Source: Hortaea werneckii
Taxonomy: Eukaryota > Ascomycota > Dothideomycetes > Mycosphaerellales > Teratosphaeriaceae
Direction: 5' to 3'
Assembly (NCBI GenBank): GCA_037044905.1
Contig: JBAOKB010000144.1
Coordinates: 2,418,001-2,482,000 of the forward strand
DNA length: 64,000 nucleotides
Position 1 is the first letter of the stretch. Every line of letters starts with the position of its first letter. Below the pieces are notes generated by a model. It did no database searches, had not been told where the DNA came from, and saw only the letters and a list, made by a program, of their open reading frames with translations. A program made the translations under genes and the position numbers. Shown here one piece after another: positions 1 to 10,072 of this stretch.

Positions 1-274
1 GGGGCTCTGGGACAGGCTCGGGCGGTGGTACTTCCGCAATAGGCTCTGGCGGAGGAGGCTCTGGGACTGGATCTGCGGGCGGAGGTTCCGGGACAGGCTC
101 TGGCGGAGGAGGCTCTGGGACTGGATCCGCGGGTGGAGGTTCCGGGACAGGCTCTGGCGGAGGAGGCTCTGGGACGGGATCCGCGGGTGGAGCCTCTGGC
201 ACAGGATCCGGAGCCGGAGGATCTACTGCTGGCGGTGTATCTGGGACCGGCACCGGTGCGTCTGTGTCGGCCAT
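1..274 (-). CDS. Pro/Glu-rich repeat protein, N-terminal part (cut by window edge)
   Basis: The minus strand is open from an ATG at 274 to the left edge, about 91 codons. It begins MADTDAPVPVPDTPP and then runs into Pro-Glu-Val/Pro-Ala-Asp repeats such as PVPEPPPADPVPEPPPPEP. The repeat unit is 54 bp (18 residues), with about three near-identical copies at roughly 42-203. No signal peptide is visible, so an intracellular or linker-like disordered protein is possible. The plus strand is also open here and would give a Gly/Ser-rich peptide ending near 390. I prefer the minus strand because it has a clean initiator at the edge of the repeat, while the plus reading lacks a start and a GPI-type tail. 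No function can be assigned. Confidence 0.45.
   Translation of the reverse strand, partial: MADTDAPVPVPDTPPAVDPPAPDPVPEAPPADPVPEPPPPEPVPEPPPADPVPEPPPPEPVPEPPPADPVPEPPPPEPIAEVPPPEPVPEP
2..203. repeat. 54-bp coding minisatellite
   Basis: A 54-base unit (18 codons) is repeated about three times between roughly 42 and 203, with degenerate flanking copies. Copies differ by a few substitutions (for example GGATCT versus GGATCC). The length keeps both strands open: Pro/Glu-rich on minus, Gly/Ser-rich on plus. Confidence 0.8.
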
Positions 275-877
275 GAGCTACGGAAGCTTCGACGGTGGGA
301 GGGAATTGCTGGAGAGGGGCGCGAGGTACCTCGGTCGTCTTGTTTGTAGTCTCAAGGGACGGACTTGGCATGCGGTACCGGTTAGCACATGAGAGAGGCG
401 TTAATACAAGTGAAAGAATGGCGCCTGGGTATGCTAAAGAATGAGATGCAGGCGAGAGCTGCTCGGTGAGCCTGCGGGATGGAGCAGAGTATGGAGATGA
501 GTTGGCGGATGTATTGCAGCTGTAAATAAAAGGCGCGAAGGTGAAACTAAACAGTCGTAAATGACCTGGGAAGTCAAGGGGTCGAATCATCCGTAATGAG
601 AAGCCGCAGATGACCATATACGGCAGGGGACAGCATCCAGCTTGCGGAAACGGCAACGTGATTGGACTGCTCGTTGATCAGCTCGCACTTGCCTTGCAAT
701 TTTTATGGTAGGGCTGTTTTTTTTTTATTCCTTTTCTTTTTATGGTTAGTCAATAGCCGCAGAATTCTATTCAATTTTCTCCAGTCCCGTATCAAGGGCA
801 ATGTCGAAGACAAGTCATCTCAAGCACTATGGTATACAGTACATAACTTATGTACACTCAGTCACGCAAGACAACGC
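275..877. other. intergenic, no gene seen
   Basis: This lies between the start of the Pro/Glu repeat gene and the 3' end of the ATP synthase delta gene. It holds a short T-rich stretch near 717-750 and only short ORFs without recognisable protein character. It probably contains the promoter of the left-edge gene and the 3' UTR of the delta gene. Confidence 0.6.
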
Positions 878-1726
878 TTATTTCAGCGAGGCCTGCAGGC
901 TCTCAAGGACCTAGATTGCCGTGTTAGTAACGTAGACTTTGTTTCGAACGCAACTTGGCACAAAGTATCCAACACTGTGTGAACAGGATACTCAGTGCAA
1001 GAACGAAACGTACCTCAAGCTCGATCTTAGCCTCCGCAATGTCCTGCTCACTGCCGCTGCCACCAGCAACCTTCTGTGCCTCCTGGATCTGGTTGCGCAC
1101 AGCCTCGGCGCTGAAGTCCTCAAGCGGGAAGCCCTCGACAGCGTTGATGCTGAGCTGAGAGTCAGGCTGCACGGTCGCGAAGCCGCCAGAAACTTCATGT
1201 ACGGTCAGTCTGTGTGTCCCATTTTCCGTTGCTCATACCCGCTGGATTTTGACGTACGGAAGAACTGCTTGCTGCCACCAGCCTCCTCAATGATCTCGAC
1301 AAGACCCGGCTTCAGCTGTTCGATGGACGGTACGTGGGAGGCAAGAACACCCATTTCACCCGACTCGGCGGGGATGTTCACTTGCACGCTATTTCATTAT
1401 CAGCGCTGTTCATGTCCTTGATTCCTGCTTGCTCGTTCTGTTCATTGATATCGCGCGAATTCGGAAGGAGGGTTGCTGCGGAACGTACACATCCTGGCTC
1501 TTGTAGATGGCCTACACATCGAGAAGAAGTAAGCAAGCTGTCCGAATAGACCTGGAGATGCTCTTTCCGGCCATGCTGTATTGTCATGGCGTACCTGATG
1601 GGGCAGAGCCAAGCTCAATCGAATCTTGTCGGAGGCAACATCGGCGTAGCCACGCTGCTGCAGGGGCGCTCTGAAGGCAGTCGGGCGGGCACGTAGCGCC
1701 GAGCGGGCGACTCTGAGGGAGTTCAT
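878..1726 (-). CDS. ATP16: ATP synthase subunit delta, mitochondrial
   Basis: This is the delta subunit of the F1 central stalk (equivalent to bacterial epsilon), which couples rotation to ATP synthesis in the mitochondrial inner membrane. I read five exons: 1726-1595, 1511-1489, 1388-1258, 1192-1014 and 910-878. They join in frame to 165 residues, the usual size. Residues 1 to about 27 are an Arg-rich mitochondrial presequence (MNSLRVARSALRARP). The beta-sandwich follows, with the family motifs VQVNIPAESGEMGVLA and LSINAVEGFPLEDFS, then the C-terminal helical hairpin. Donors are GTACG(C/T), and the last intron has a perfect TACTAAC branch site. An in-frame extension runs upstream of 1726, but the presequence marks the chosen ATG. 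Confidence 0.93.
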
Positions 1727-2190
1727 GATGTACGGTGGGCAGAAAGTGGGACAGTTGCTAGTATGCGCTCGCGATACTGCCAGGGAGAGCTTTGAGGTTG
1801 GCTCTTCCGGTCGGCTGCGGGACTGGCCGAGCACGTGACATTGAAGTAGCGCCTAAGGCTTCCGCACGCTCACCCAACCCGAGCGCGGCCAGCCGACCAT
1901 GGAGGCCTCCAACTCGCCTTCCTGCCTACAGCCTGCAGAACGAGTGACTATATCACGACAACTAGAAATAGCGCTTCTGCAGCATATTGATTCCCGAATT
2001 TACGGGCGGGCTCTTCATGGAAATTTCAATGATCATCAAAATTTACAAAGAGCAACCTGCAGCTGTGCGTCCTGAGTACAGATCATGGCCCAGGAGGCAT
2101 GTCCACCAACTGAGGCGAAAAGTTGGCTCGTCAATCCTTTAGATAAACCATGTTTGTAGTTTGCTTGTATTTTGCGAATGTCTGGTTTAT
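1727..2190. other. intergenic, no gene seen
   Basis: Upstream region of the ATP synthase delta gene and 3' flank of the HAD gene, both minus. No coding potential that I can support. Confidence 0.6.
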
Positions 2191-2913
2191 TTACAGTTTC
2201 CGCATCTTCTCCAGCAAGTCTGGCATGTCTTCAGCATACAAATCAAACTCCCCAAACACCTGTGTAACAGGGTCATGCTCTTCATGAGCAAGATAGGCCG
2301 TCTTGAAGCCTGCTTTCCTTGCCACAATGAGATCCCACGCATGAGCTGCAACGAACCACCTTTCACTATCGCCATCTTTCCCCAGACCTTGGGAGGTCAA
2401 ATGCTCATGTGTACGTTCGTAGACCTTGATATCTGGTTTGGCCACTTTGATATCGTCACAGCTTAGCAAGTGATTGGCGTCCAAGTCGATATTGGCCAGT
2501 TTGTAGTAGTTGAGCGATGCCTCTTTGGCGCCGTTGGTCACCGCATAGACATCCCAGCCTGACTCCCTCAATCCGTCAAAGCATGCTTTCAGCCCATTCC
2601 TTGGCGGCAGCTTTACCATCTCGCCCATGACTGCAGCGACATCCTCATCGCTGATCTCGCTTCCGGGGAGACCCACGACAGCGCATGCCCGGCGGAGCGT
2701 GAATTTCAAAACCTGTGCAATTGGCACATAGGAACCTGCCATGGAGGTGTAGGTGAAGTCCCTTTGAGCAGCATAGAACCAAGAGAAGAAGAGTGACGTC
2801 GAATCGACATTCAAAGCTTGAAGCTTGGGGCCTAACCGTTTGTCTATGGTTGAGATGGCTGTATCGAAGTCAAAGCAAGTGCCTAGGACGTCAAAACTCG
2901 CTGATTTAGGCAT
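2191..2913 (-). CDS. HAD-superfamily hydrolase, haloacid dehalogenase type II-like
   Basis: A single-exon, 240-residue protein of the L-2-haloacid dehalogenase (type II) branch of the HAD superfamily. Family members use an aspartate nucleophile for hydrolytic dehalogenation or related phosphatase chemistry. Motif I is FDVLGTCFDF (residues 7-16) with nucleophile Asp8. Motif II is VTNG (125-128). The motif III lysine is in VAKPD (Lys159), and motif IV is AHAWD (190-194). Length and cap placement are normal. The motif has Leu where many type II enzymes have Tyr (DxYGT), so the substrate may not be a haloacid. There is no signal peptide, so it is cytosolic. It is divergently placed from DPH3. The family call is firm, the substrate unknown. 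Confidence 0.88.
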   Translation of the reverse strand: MPKSASFDVLGTCFDFDTAISTIDKRLGPKLQALNVDSTSLFFSWFYAAQRDFTYTSMAGSYVPIAQVLKFTLRRACAVVGLPGSEISDEDVAAVMGEMVKLPPRNGLKACFDGLRESGWDVYAVTNGAKEASLNYYKLANIDLDANHLLSCDDIKVAKPDIKVYERTHEHLTSQGLGKDGDSERWFVAAHAWDLIVARKAGFKTAYLAHEEHDPVTQVFGEFDLYAEDMPDLLEKMRKL

Positions 2914-3468
2914 CTTGTTTGGGCTTTTTCGATGGCGATCAATTGTAGTTGCTCTTTGCTAGGCTCTTCTTAATCGATTGTATCTTGAGAAGACAACAGT
3001 GGGAGGGAGACAATGAAAACAGCTTATAAGCTACCTAGGTAGTATCCATAGATGCTCACGAGGAAACCGGGTACTGTGTACACTTGCCTTTCCTCACGAC
3101 GTCACTTCCGAGCGTACCAGCAATGTCACTGTCCACGGCTGTTCGCTCCAACGGAAATGCAAGTGGCATGTCACTGCCACTGCACTCCAGAAAACGGAGG
3201 ATACTGTTCTCAGCTAGCTTTCGAAAGCTAACGAGCCATTGATTGAATGCATGTTGCTTATACCCGCGATCATACCTCCACAGTGCGCCCACAAGGCAGG
3301 AGTTGAATGGCCGCAGGACATCGGGTTTCGGCGGAACCATGAAGCTGACTCATCAAGATCAAAGCGCCACTTTCACGTGCAGATGAATTTCTGTTACAGA
3401 TGCGCCAACCCCAGTAAAGTAGACACAAAGAACCTACCGCAACCAGCGCACCCAGGAAGACAGCCAGC
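2914..3468. promoter_or_regulatory. divergent promoter region of HAD gene and DPH3
   Basis: A 555-base gap between two divergent starts (HAD minus, DPH3 plus). It must hold both promoters. I see no clear TATA box or known operator, and the short ORFs across it look spurious. Confidence 0.5.
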
Positions 3469-3756
3469 ATGGCCGACGAAAACATTTACGATGAGATTGA
3501 GATCGAGGACATGACCTGGGATCCTACGATGCAGATCTACCACTACCCATGTCCGTGTGGCGATCGCTTCGAAATCTCCATTAACGACCTGCGCGACGAA
3601 GAGACCGATATTGCAGTGTGTCCCAGCTGTAGCCTGCAGATAAGAGTCATCTACGAGGTCGACGACCTACCCAAGCCTGAGAGCGAGCAGAAGCAGGAAG
3701 AAGTGAAGAAGGGCGTCGAAACCCAGGCGCAACAGCCAGTGGCCGCCGCTGCGTAA
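3469..3756 (+). CDS. DPH3: diphthamide biosynthesis protein 3 (CSL zinc finger)
   Basis: Small electron-carrier protein (Kti11/Dph3) that supplies electrons to the Dph1-Dph2 radical enzyme in the first step of diphthamide formation on elongation factor 2. In yeast it also serves Elongator tRNA modification. Single exon, 95 residues. The CSL-type zinc/iron site is visible as CPC (Cys28, Cys30) and CPSC (Cys51, Cys54), with the family motif [11 protein letters not shown] and an acidic N-terminus ([10 protein letters not shown]). The C-terminal tail beyond residue 70 is a Lys/Glu/Gln-rich extension, common in fungi. The ATG at 3469 gives the canonical N-terminus. Confidence 0.95.
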   Translation: MADENIYDEIEIEDMTWDPTMQIYHYPCPCGDRFEISINDLRDEETDIAVCPSCSLQIRVIYEVDDLPKPESEQKQEEVKKGVETQAQQPVAAAA

Positions 3757-4311
3757 GGAGGAGGGGCGGAAGCAATTGCTGGGCGTAACGCTTCAACATG
3801 ATCCATCAAGGCCTTGTCACTGCCCTCTTGCAAGTCCACGGACGCTCGTAAACCTACCGAGAAAGGCAAGCACTTGTATCCTCACGCATACGGCCCTGGA
3901 GCCTCCGCAGCCGTCGAAGTACATCGCGCCCTCGGCCGTGATCGAGAAGAAGAGCAGACAGGACACTTAGTCCGAGAGGAGTGAGAGACAGCCACAGCGC
4001 TAGAGGAAAGGTCAACGGAGGATGTTTGGCTAGGATGAAGGGGACGAAGTGCTGTGAAAGATAGGAAATGTTGTATTGCAAACAATTGGGCTATTTATGT
4101 GGCATATGCTGCTCCTGTTACAAGACCATAAATGAACACTTCCTTTCTCGAATGTCGGCTCCGGCGAACGTCGACATGCAAGGTGCTGCAGCCCAACAGT
4201 GCAATGATAGGTAGCCGGGTCCTCTTGGTGAAGCCAACAGCGTAGGAGCTGCGATAGTCGTCGATGCAGCCCACTGCACACTAAGCCTCTACCAGACCTT
4301 CTGCGTCGAGC
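3757..4311. other. intergenic between convergent DPH3 and frataxin
   Basis: 3' flanks of two convergent genes. No coding or RNA feature that I can support. Confidence 0.6.
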
Positions 4312-5015
4312 TTACTCCACAGCATCCACACCCGGCTTCTTGGTTGCCTCAGCTTCACCATCAACGTCCATACTGATGCCACACTCCTTCCTCAAGAGCT
4401 CAGTAAGACTGCTCCCGTCTCTCAAGTATATCCAGTCTCCAGCGCCGCCCCCTTCCTTGTGATGCATGCTCTCGTTCGCGACAACCCAGTCGTATCTCTT
4501 CGGCCCGGAGATGGGCGATGAAAGCCAGAGCTGCTTGTTCGGTGGCTGCTTGTTGACTACATATGTTCCAGCTGGTGGCAGGTAGATGTTCATTACGCCG
4601 GCCTGTTCAATGCAGGGTTAGTGGTGGACCTCGGGTCTGACAATCCCATTAGCTCCATTGACCATGCACTTACGCTGAACTCGACATCAACTTCTTCCTT
4701 CGTTTCCTGCAGCTGCTCCGCCTTCTCACACAAGTGATCCATGTATTTGTCCGCAAGCTCGTGGTACTCGTCATCACTGATCTCGGTTGGCGTAGTGACT
4801 TTGTGAGCATCAGGTTCAGGATTAGAAGGCGATGGCTCAGCGCTATCAGGCATGATACCTGCCCGCCTCATCGAAGGAGCCGAAAAGCATCTTGCGGTAG
4901 CTGGTGTCGCAATGTGGAAGGCAGGGAGACGTCTGGTCGTGGAGGGGTAATTGCGCGTGCGTGAGATGGCACGAGTGGCCTGTCGAAGTACTCGGGAGAC
5001 TGATGGCGCGGACAT
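4312..5015 (-). CDS. YFH1: frataxin, mitochondrial
   Basis: Frataxin binds the cysteine desulfurase-scaffold complex in the mitochondrial matrix and speeds iron-sulfur cluster assembly. Two exons (5015-4674 and 4602-4312) flank a 71-base intron with donor GTAAGT, giving 210 residues. Residues 1 to about 50 are rich in Arg, Ser and Thr with no acidic residues, as expected for a presequence. The frataxin fold starts near residue 83 with the acidic first helix ([15 protein letters not shown]). It continues through [33 protein letters not shown] and SGPKRYDW, and ends in the second helix (LTELLRKEC). Everything expected of the family is present. The upstream in-frame Met is less likely, because the chosen ATG directly precedes the leader. 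Confidence 0.94.
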
Positions 5016-7307
5016 GATGACAGCTGCTGGTTTCAAAGGGTTTCTAAACGGTGAGAGATGTGTATTGAGCACTGAGAGGAGCAGTAGACCATTGCAGCCA
5101 TTGCTGAAGCTACAAACAGCGCTGACCTCACTCCCGTGGCCCGAGCTTCCAGGCACCCTCCACAAAGCTCCCTACCTATATCAGGATTCTACAACGTCTT
5201 AAGCTCCATAAAGCCAACTTCACCTCTTCCTGCGGTACCAAGCCGAAGATGAGTATGGTTTGCAATGACTCTTGTAAACGCAGACTGGTGGGTAGCAACA
5301 TTGGAAACCTTGCGACACTTCACCATAGATGTTCGTAGAGCCCATGGGCACGGCAGGCTCGATTCACGACGCTAAGTGGTGGTCCAATGCAGAGCAGTAT
5401 ATATGCTTCATCGTATACAGACGAGAAGAAGTCTTCAATAAGTGCTCACATTGATCAATGAATAGCGGCAAAGCCGTCGCGAAAGCGCAAAAGATGGCAT
5501 GTGGTCTTGGACGCTTGCCCTTCGACATTCAAATGCAGTGTCGACGAGATAATGTCAACTTTTGAGCGACACCACGCTCACCTCTTCTTACCAAGCCAGG
5601 CTCGTTCGAGGCTTATAACCGCTGGCTGCCGTCCCGAGGACTCCTTCCTACAACAGAGGTCTGATCCGATCTTGTCTTGTAAACGATGCATCTTTCAGTG
5701 CAATATTCCCATTAGCCTTGGTTGGCTGCAGCCTTGTCCGGGCATGCAGCCAACATGCGAGTGGACTGGCATGTCTTTGGTCCCCTGAGAAAGACGTTGA
5801 TGGCGAAATTACGCTTTTATAAGGAACCGCCATGATTCAAACCTGCAATCAGCCCAGGAAATACACTTGTAACGCAGATGTGATGGCGCTTGTCTCAGAA
5901 TCTCACCAGCTTGACCCAGGCGCAATATGCGTGAAAGTGGTCACGATCCTCTCAACGTCGTGGTGAGGCCTGCTGCACATCTCTACGGCTGCTATAGATG
6001 GTGGCTTGGAGACGACAGTCGCTCCCCGAAAGACTATCCTTCATCAGTTGAGCTTACATCGCCTTCATACGATTACACTTGATTCAGAGGAAGTGATGCA
6101 CTAGGACCACTGCATTCACGCGAGCAAGGAAATGTCCAGAAGGTTGATATTGCCGTTGTGCAATTAACGTTATGGTCAGGGTGATCGGAGACGGCTGAAT
6201 GCGTCAAGTACGTTGCAAGTTTAGTGGCCAGTGATATGGCCGGCAACTTCAGAGGGCCAAGATCTTCTCGTCCGTGCAGCTTTTCGGACGATTCCAAATG
6301 GGCCTTTCAATGCACTTGCAAATCATCGCTTGTCACTAGCAGGAGCCTGGATTGGGTTTGGGCATGTCCCGACGATCGCGGAGTTGTGACCAGACGGCTG
6401 TAGTAAACTTCTACGATGCATTACCAGTCTTGGCTTCAGACCTCCGACCTGGTCTGCAGAGTAGCTGTGCAAAATCTTGGTGTGGAGGCATAGAATTTGT
6501 GAGCATTCAAACGGCGAACCGTAAACGTCCGTACAGTGCAAGCATTACCAGACGTTGATGGACAGCAGAGTCATGGCTCGCGTGCGGGAGGGCTGACTGC
6601 ATTGGCGCAGACAAAAATGTGATCGCTTGTGAAAAGTGCATGCAATTTGTAACGCCGATTGGCGCTGAAGATTTGACTCTGGCGCTGCATCGGCGGGATA
6701 GGTTCATGGCAGAGCCTCAAAAAAGCGATGCACACATTGATTAGACTTTTTCAAACAAGCTGCATCGAGAATGCGGCCGAGAAGTAGTCGACGACATGTC
6801 GTCTAGTGTAGAGGGACCCAATTTAATGAAGACAGCGATTGCGTCCAAACATGGAATCCCAGCAAGAGTGAGGTTCCCCGACTGGCCTTGGCTGGACCCA
6901 CGGACCACTCTGCAATCCTGTTGGTGATCGTTTCAGCTTCCCGCCCTTTACACTCGCCCGACACGGTTGAGCGCGTGAAACTACGACATCGCTTGAGTCG
7001 CTTCATGAGACCGGTGTTGATATTCTCGTCTTCGGGCAGAGCGCCCTGGAAATGGTGGGAAGATGGCGCGAATTCCGACTCGCGAGCCCTGGCCCACGAG
7101 GCTCATCAGGCTCGATAGGTAACATGGTTGACTTCCAGGTTCTTACTTCCCTGTGTTGCTCCTTCTCTTCGTACTCTCCACCCTCTTCGTACTGCTTCTC
7201 GGCCCGGCGCCTTGTGCATGTCCAAGAGTTTTCTTGTCGTCGAACACCTTTTTTTTTTGCCTGTTGAAGATCTCTTTCACATCCATTCGCTTCTGCAATC
7301 TGCAACA
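5016..7307. other. 2.3-kb gene-poor region
   Basis: Only short, overlapping ORFs (under 100 codons) on both strands, with no motif, signal peptide or intron signature that I trust. I saw no repeat, tRNA or transposon end. The right part, about 7150-7307, is pyrimidine-rich (including a T10 tract near 7249) and is the likely promoter/5' UTR of the mucin-like gene. Confidence 0.55.
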
Positions 7308-8294
7308 ATGTCTCCTTCTCTCGGACTTTCGCTGCTTTCAGCACTGCTTATGGGCGAGCGTGCCCTTGCTCAGAATGCAATCACGACCACCACGGACACT
7401 GGTGTTGTTGCAGCAACTGTAACATGGACCGACACCACAACCACTTCTGCAACCCAGTCCTGGACCTCTCCGGCTTACAATGAGAACATGAATTCATGGT
7501 CACGGTCAGCGACACCCGACGATGAATCGACTGTGACCGAGAGCCAATACTGGAGCACATATACAAGCTCTTCCCCAGCAGTCTCTGCAACCCAGTCGTC
7601 TTCCGACCACGACTACAACATGCCGTCGTATGCGAATGGCGCCGAGGCTGATCCACACGACAATGACTCTGGCGAGTACAGCTCCGTATCATCCGCAGCC
7701 ACCACTACGAGCGCTGCGCAGCAGAACTCGGCCAGCTCATCCACGGCCTCTTCTGCGGCCGCACCATCCACTTCAGCCAACCAGGATCTGCCATCCTACG
7801 CTCAGGGCGCCGGTTCTGATTCCGATTCTGATTCGGACAGTGAGGAGTCCAGCACCACATCATCGACCCAGACGTCGACCGTCACTGAGGCGAACGGCAC
7901 AAGTGGATCTACCAGCAACGATGCTTCCGCAACGAGCACCGCTGCACTGCCAGAGATGACAGCCGGATGGAACTCCAGCATGCCCACTGCAAGCCCTAGC
8001 ACTACTGGCTACGGCGCTGGCAACGCGACCCTCAGCAGTGGCCTCAGCTCGTCGTCCCTCAACGCCACCAGCGTCGTACTCAGCACCCAAACCCCTCGCA
8101 TCAGCAGCTCGACGCTCAGTGTAGAGGTATCCAACACCATGTCCATGGGCAGCGGCTCCACCACGTCAGGCGCTGGCACAGCAGGCGCCGCCACCGCCAC
8201 CTCGTCGCAGGCGACTCAGACCGGCGCTGCATCCAAGTGCGGTATGCCTGTGGCATTTGCGATGGGCGCCATCGGGCTGGCCCTTGGGTTGTAA
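7308..8294 (+). CDS. Ser/Thr-rich GPI-anchored cell-wall (mucin-like) protein
   Basis: Single exon, 328 residues, starting at the ATG in the good context CAACAATGTC. Residues 1 to about 22 are a signal peptide (MSPSLGLSLLSALLMGERALA). The middle is dominated by Ser, Thr, Ala and Asp, typical of heavily O-mannosylated wall proteins. Two related blocks, MPSYANGAEADPHDNDSGEYSS and LPSYAQGAGSDSDSDSDSEESS, look like an old internal duplication with acidic linkers. The C-terminus is a GPI-attachment signal: a small-residue region, Lys-Cys-Gly, then hydrophobic VAFAMGAIGLALGL. The upstream in-frame extension to 7128 uses a non-ATG start and would bury the signal peptide, so I reject it. The surface role (adhesion, wall integrity) is inferred from composition only. 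Confidence 0.85.
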   Translation: MSPSLGLSLLSALLMGERALAQNAITTTTDTGVVAATVTWTDTTTTSATQSWTSPAYNENMNSWSRSATPDDESTVTESQYWSTYTSSSPAVSATQSSSDHDYNMPSYANGAEADPHDNDSGEYSSVSSAATTTSAAQQNSASSSTASSAAAPSTSANQDLPSYAQGAGSDSDSDSDSEESSTTSSTQTSTVTEANGTSGSTSNDASATSTAALPEMTAGWNSSMPTASPSTTGYGAGNATLSSGLSSSSLNATSVVLSTQTPRISSSTLSVEVSNTMSMGSGSTTSGAGTAGAATATSSQATQTGAASKCGMPVAFAMGAIGLALGL

Positions 8295-8875
8295 ACCTTT
8301 CCTCTTGGTAGATGGCATTTTTCATAGCTCTCTCGACGACTTACGTATCTTATATATCCGACAGGTGGAGTATCAACGGGCACTTTAGATAGCGAGGTTT
8401 TATATAGCCTTGAGTAATTGCAAAATAGTTCATTTCCAAGCAAGATAGATTGAGTGGACCCCGATACATATTGATAGGAATTCTATCCAAGCCATTTTTT
8501 CTCATGACGGCACGGATAACGAGTGACAAACATACGCCTTTTAATTGGAGAAAATGAAGATGCTGAAACGAAGTAATGGAGAGAGGAGAGTGAAGAGCTG
8601 AAATACAGACGAGGCCGCCCATGCCCCTAAACCGCTAATGCAAGGAGTACAACAGGTAATGGAAAGAATTTCCCTCCTTCACACGTATGCCCATAACAGC
8701 CACTAGCGGGATGTTTCACCAAACACATGCAGCTGAAATGCTTCTAGAAACTTTCGCGGTCTAAAAGGTGTAGTATTACAGGTCGGGAGTTGTAGTTAGG
8801 AGTACATTTGAGGTTTGGTCGGTAGATGATGATGATGATGGTGTGATGGCGTCGTATCTGTCGGATACTCTTCGT
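8295..8875. other. intergenic between convergent mucin-like gene and cytochrome c
   Basis: 3' flanks of two convergent genes. A short ATG/GAT repeat lies at about 8826-8840. No gene supported. Confidence 0.6.
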
Positions 8876-9489
8876 TTAAGCAGTGGACTCCTTGAGGTAG
8901 GTGATCAGGTCGTTCCGGTCCTTGGCCTTCTTCAGGCCACCGAAGGCCATCTTGGTGCCCGGGATGTACTTCTTCGGGTTCTCGAGGTATTCGAACTAGC
9001 GCCTTGTCAGTATTTGCCCTTGTAAAATCTCCATTGTACTGTCTGGGTACATACCAGGGTGTCCTCTTGCCAGGTGATACCCTTGGCCTTGTTGGCGTCG
9101 GTGTATGAGAAGCCCTCAACGGAGCCAGTCTGGCGGCCGAAGAGGCCGTGGAGGTTAGGGCCAATCTTGTTGCCCTCCCCAGCGTTCAGGTTGTGGCACT
9201 GCTGGCATCTGGTCTTGAAGAGGTTGGCACCCTTCTTGGAGTCACCTGTGATTGTGGTCAGCGCATTGCGATTAACTTTCTTGTGGCGAGGCGCATCGCC
9301 GGCAGGACAGGTCCAGGAGACTGAAACGCCGCGGACGACAGCAAATGAGTCGCGGCGGCCTGCGATGTCGCCACCGTAACCGAAGTTGTCTTTGGGACGC
9401 CGTGCTTGTGTTGCTCATCCCTCCTAGTATACGCCTGCCAAATGCGCCAATGCTCATAACATACCCTCAGAGAAGCTGTCCTTGCCCAT
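8876..9489 (-). CDS. CYC1: cytochrome c
   Basis: Mobile electron carrier between complexes III and IV in the mitochondrial intermembrane space. Three exons (9489-9465, 9245-9055, 8995-8876) join to 111 residues, normal for fungi. The first intron is 219 bases and interrupts the ninth codon. Heme attachment is by CQQCH (Cys22, Cys25, His26). The axial Met is in PGTKMAFGG (Met88). Other family hallmarks are [17 protein letters not shown] and the C-terminal helix [12 protein letters not shown]. There is no presequence, as expected, because heme lyase retains the protein. Donors are GTATGT and acceptors CAG/TAG. Confidence 0.96.
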
Positions 9490-10072
9490 TTTGTAGATGT
9501 GTGTTGGATGTGTTTGGTAAAGGTATCGGTGGTGGTAGTGAAGAAGCGGATGAAGTTTTAGACGTGGTGAGAGATGGGTGAGAAGTTATGGATGCGTTGA
9601 TGATGCGTAGGAAGAAAAAGGCCAACTCCCTGCGCAGAGGCCTCCCCCAGCCGGTCCAATCAGACGAGCCCAGATTACTTCCGAATCCGCCCGAGCTGTG
9701 GCGTTGGCCGGGCAGAATGCGGAAGTGCCACACTTTGTTGCCATGGAACAACCTTTGACATTATTGCCGGCCAGGTTTCGCCCGCCTCGCCCTTGGACTT
9801 CCTTCTGCGGGTTCTGATGGCGAATATTACCCCTATATCACTTGGGGTCAAATTGACGTAGCACTGTAGAGTCGAAAATTCTTGGACTACCACGTGCTTT
9901 GAAAGATGTGGCTGAACCTAATCTCACCACGATCGAGGTGACGTTCGCGATCCGCGCAGGTCTTTTTATCCGCAGTCCCAGATACCCAGCAGACAACTCC
10001 AGGTAATGGTGCCGTGGGGCTCTTTGCTTAGACCCCATCGGCTGACTCGCATCCACGCGATTCGTATTAGAT
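9490..10072. promoter_or_regulatory. divergent promoter region of cytochrome c and SDR gene
   Basis: A 583-base gap between divergent starts. CCAAT-type motifs occur (for example around 9655-9660), which would fit HAP-complex control of a cytochrome gene, but this is a weak inference. No ORF supported. Confidence 0.4.

Noticed and set aside
2..390. Plus-strand Gly/Ser-rich ORF at the left edge
   Set aside because: No start in the window, no GPI-type hydrophobic tail at its end, and the opposite strand begins with a clean ATG. Kept only as an alternative.
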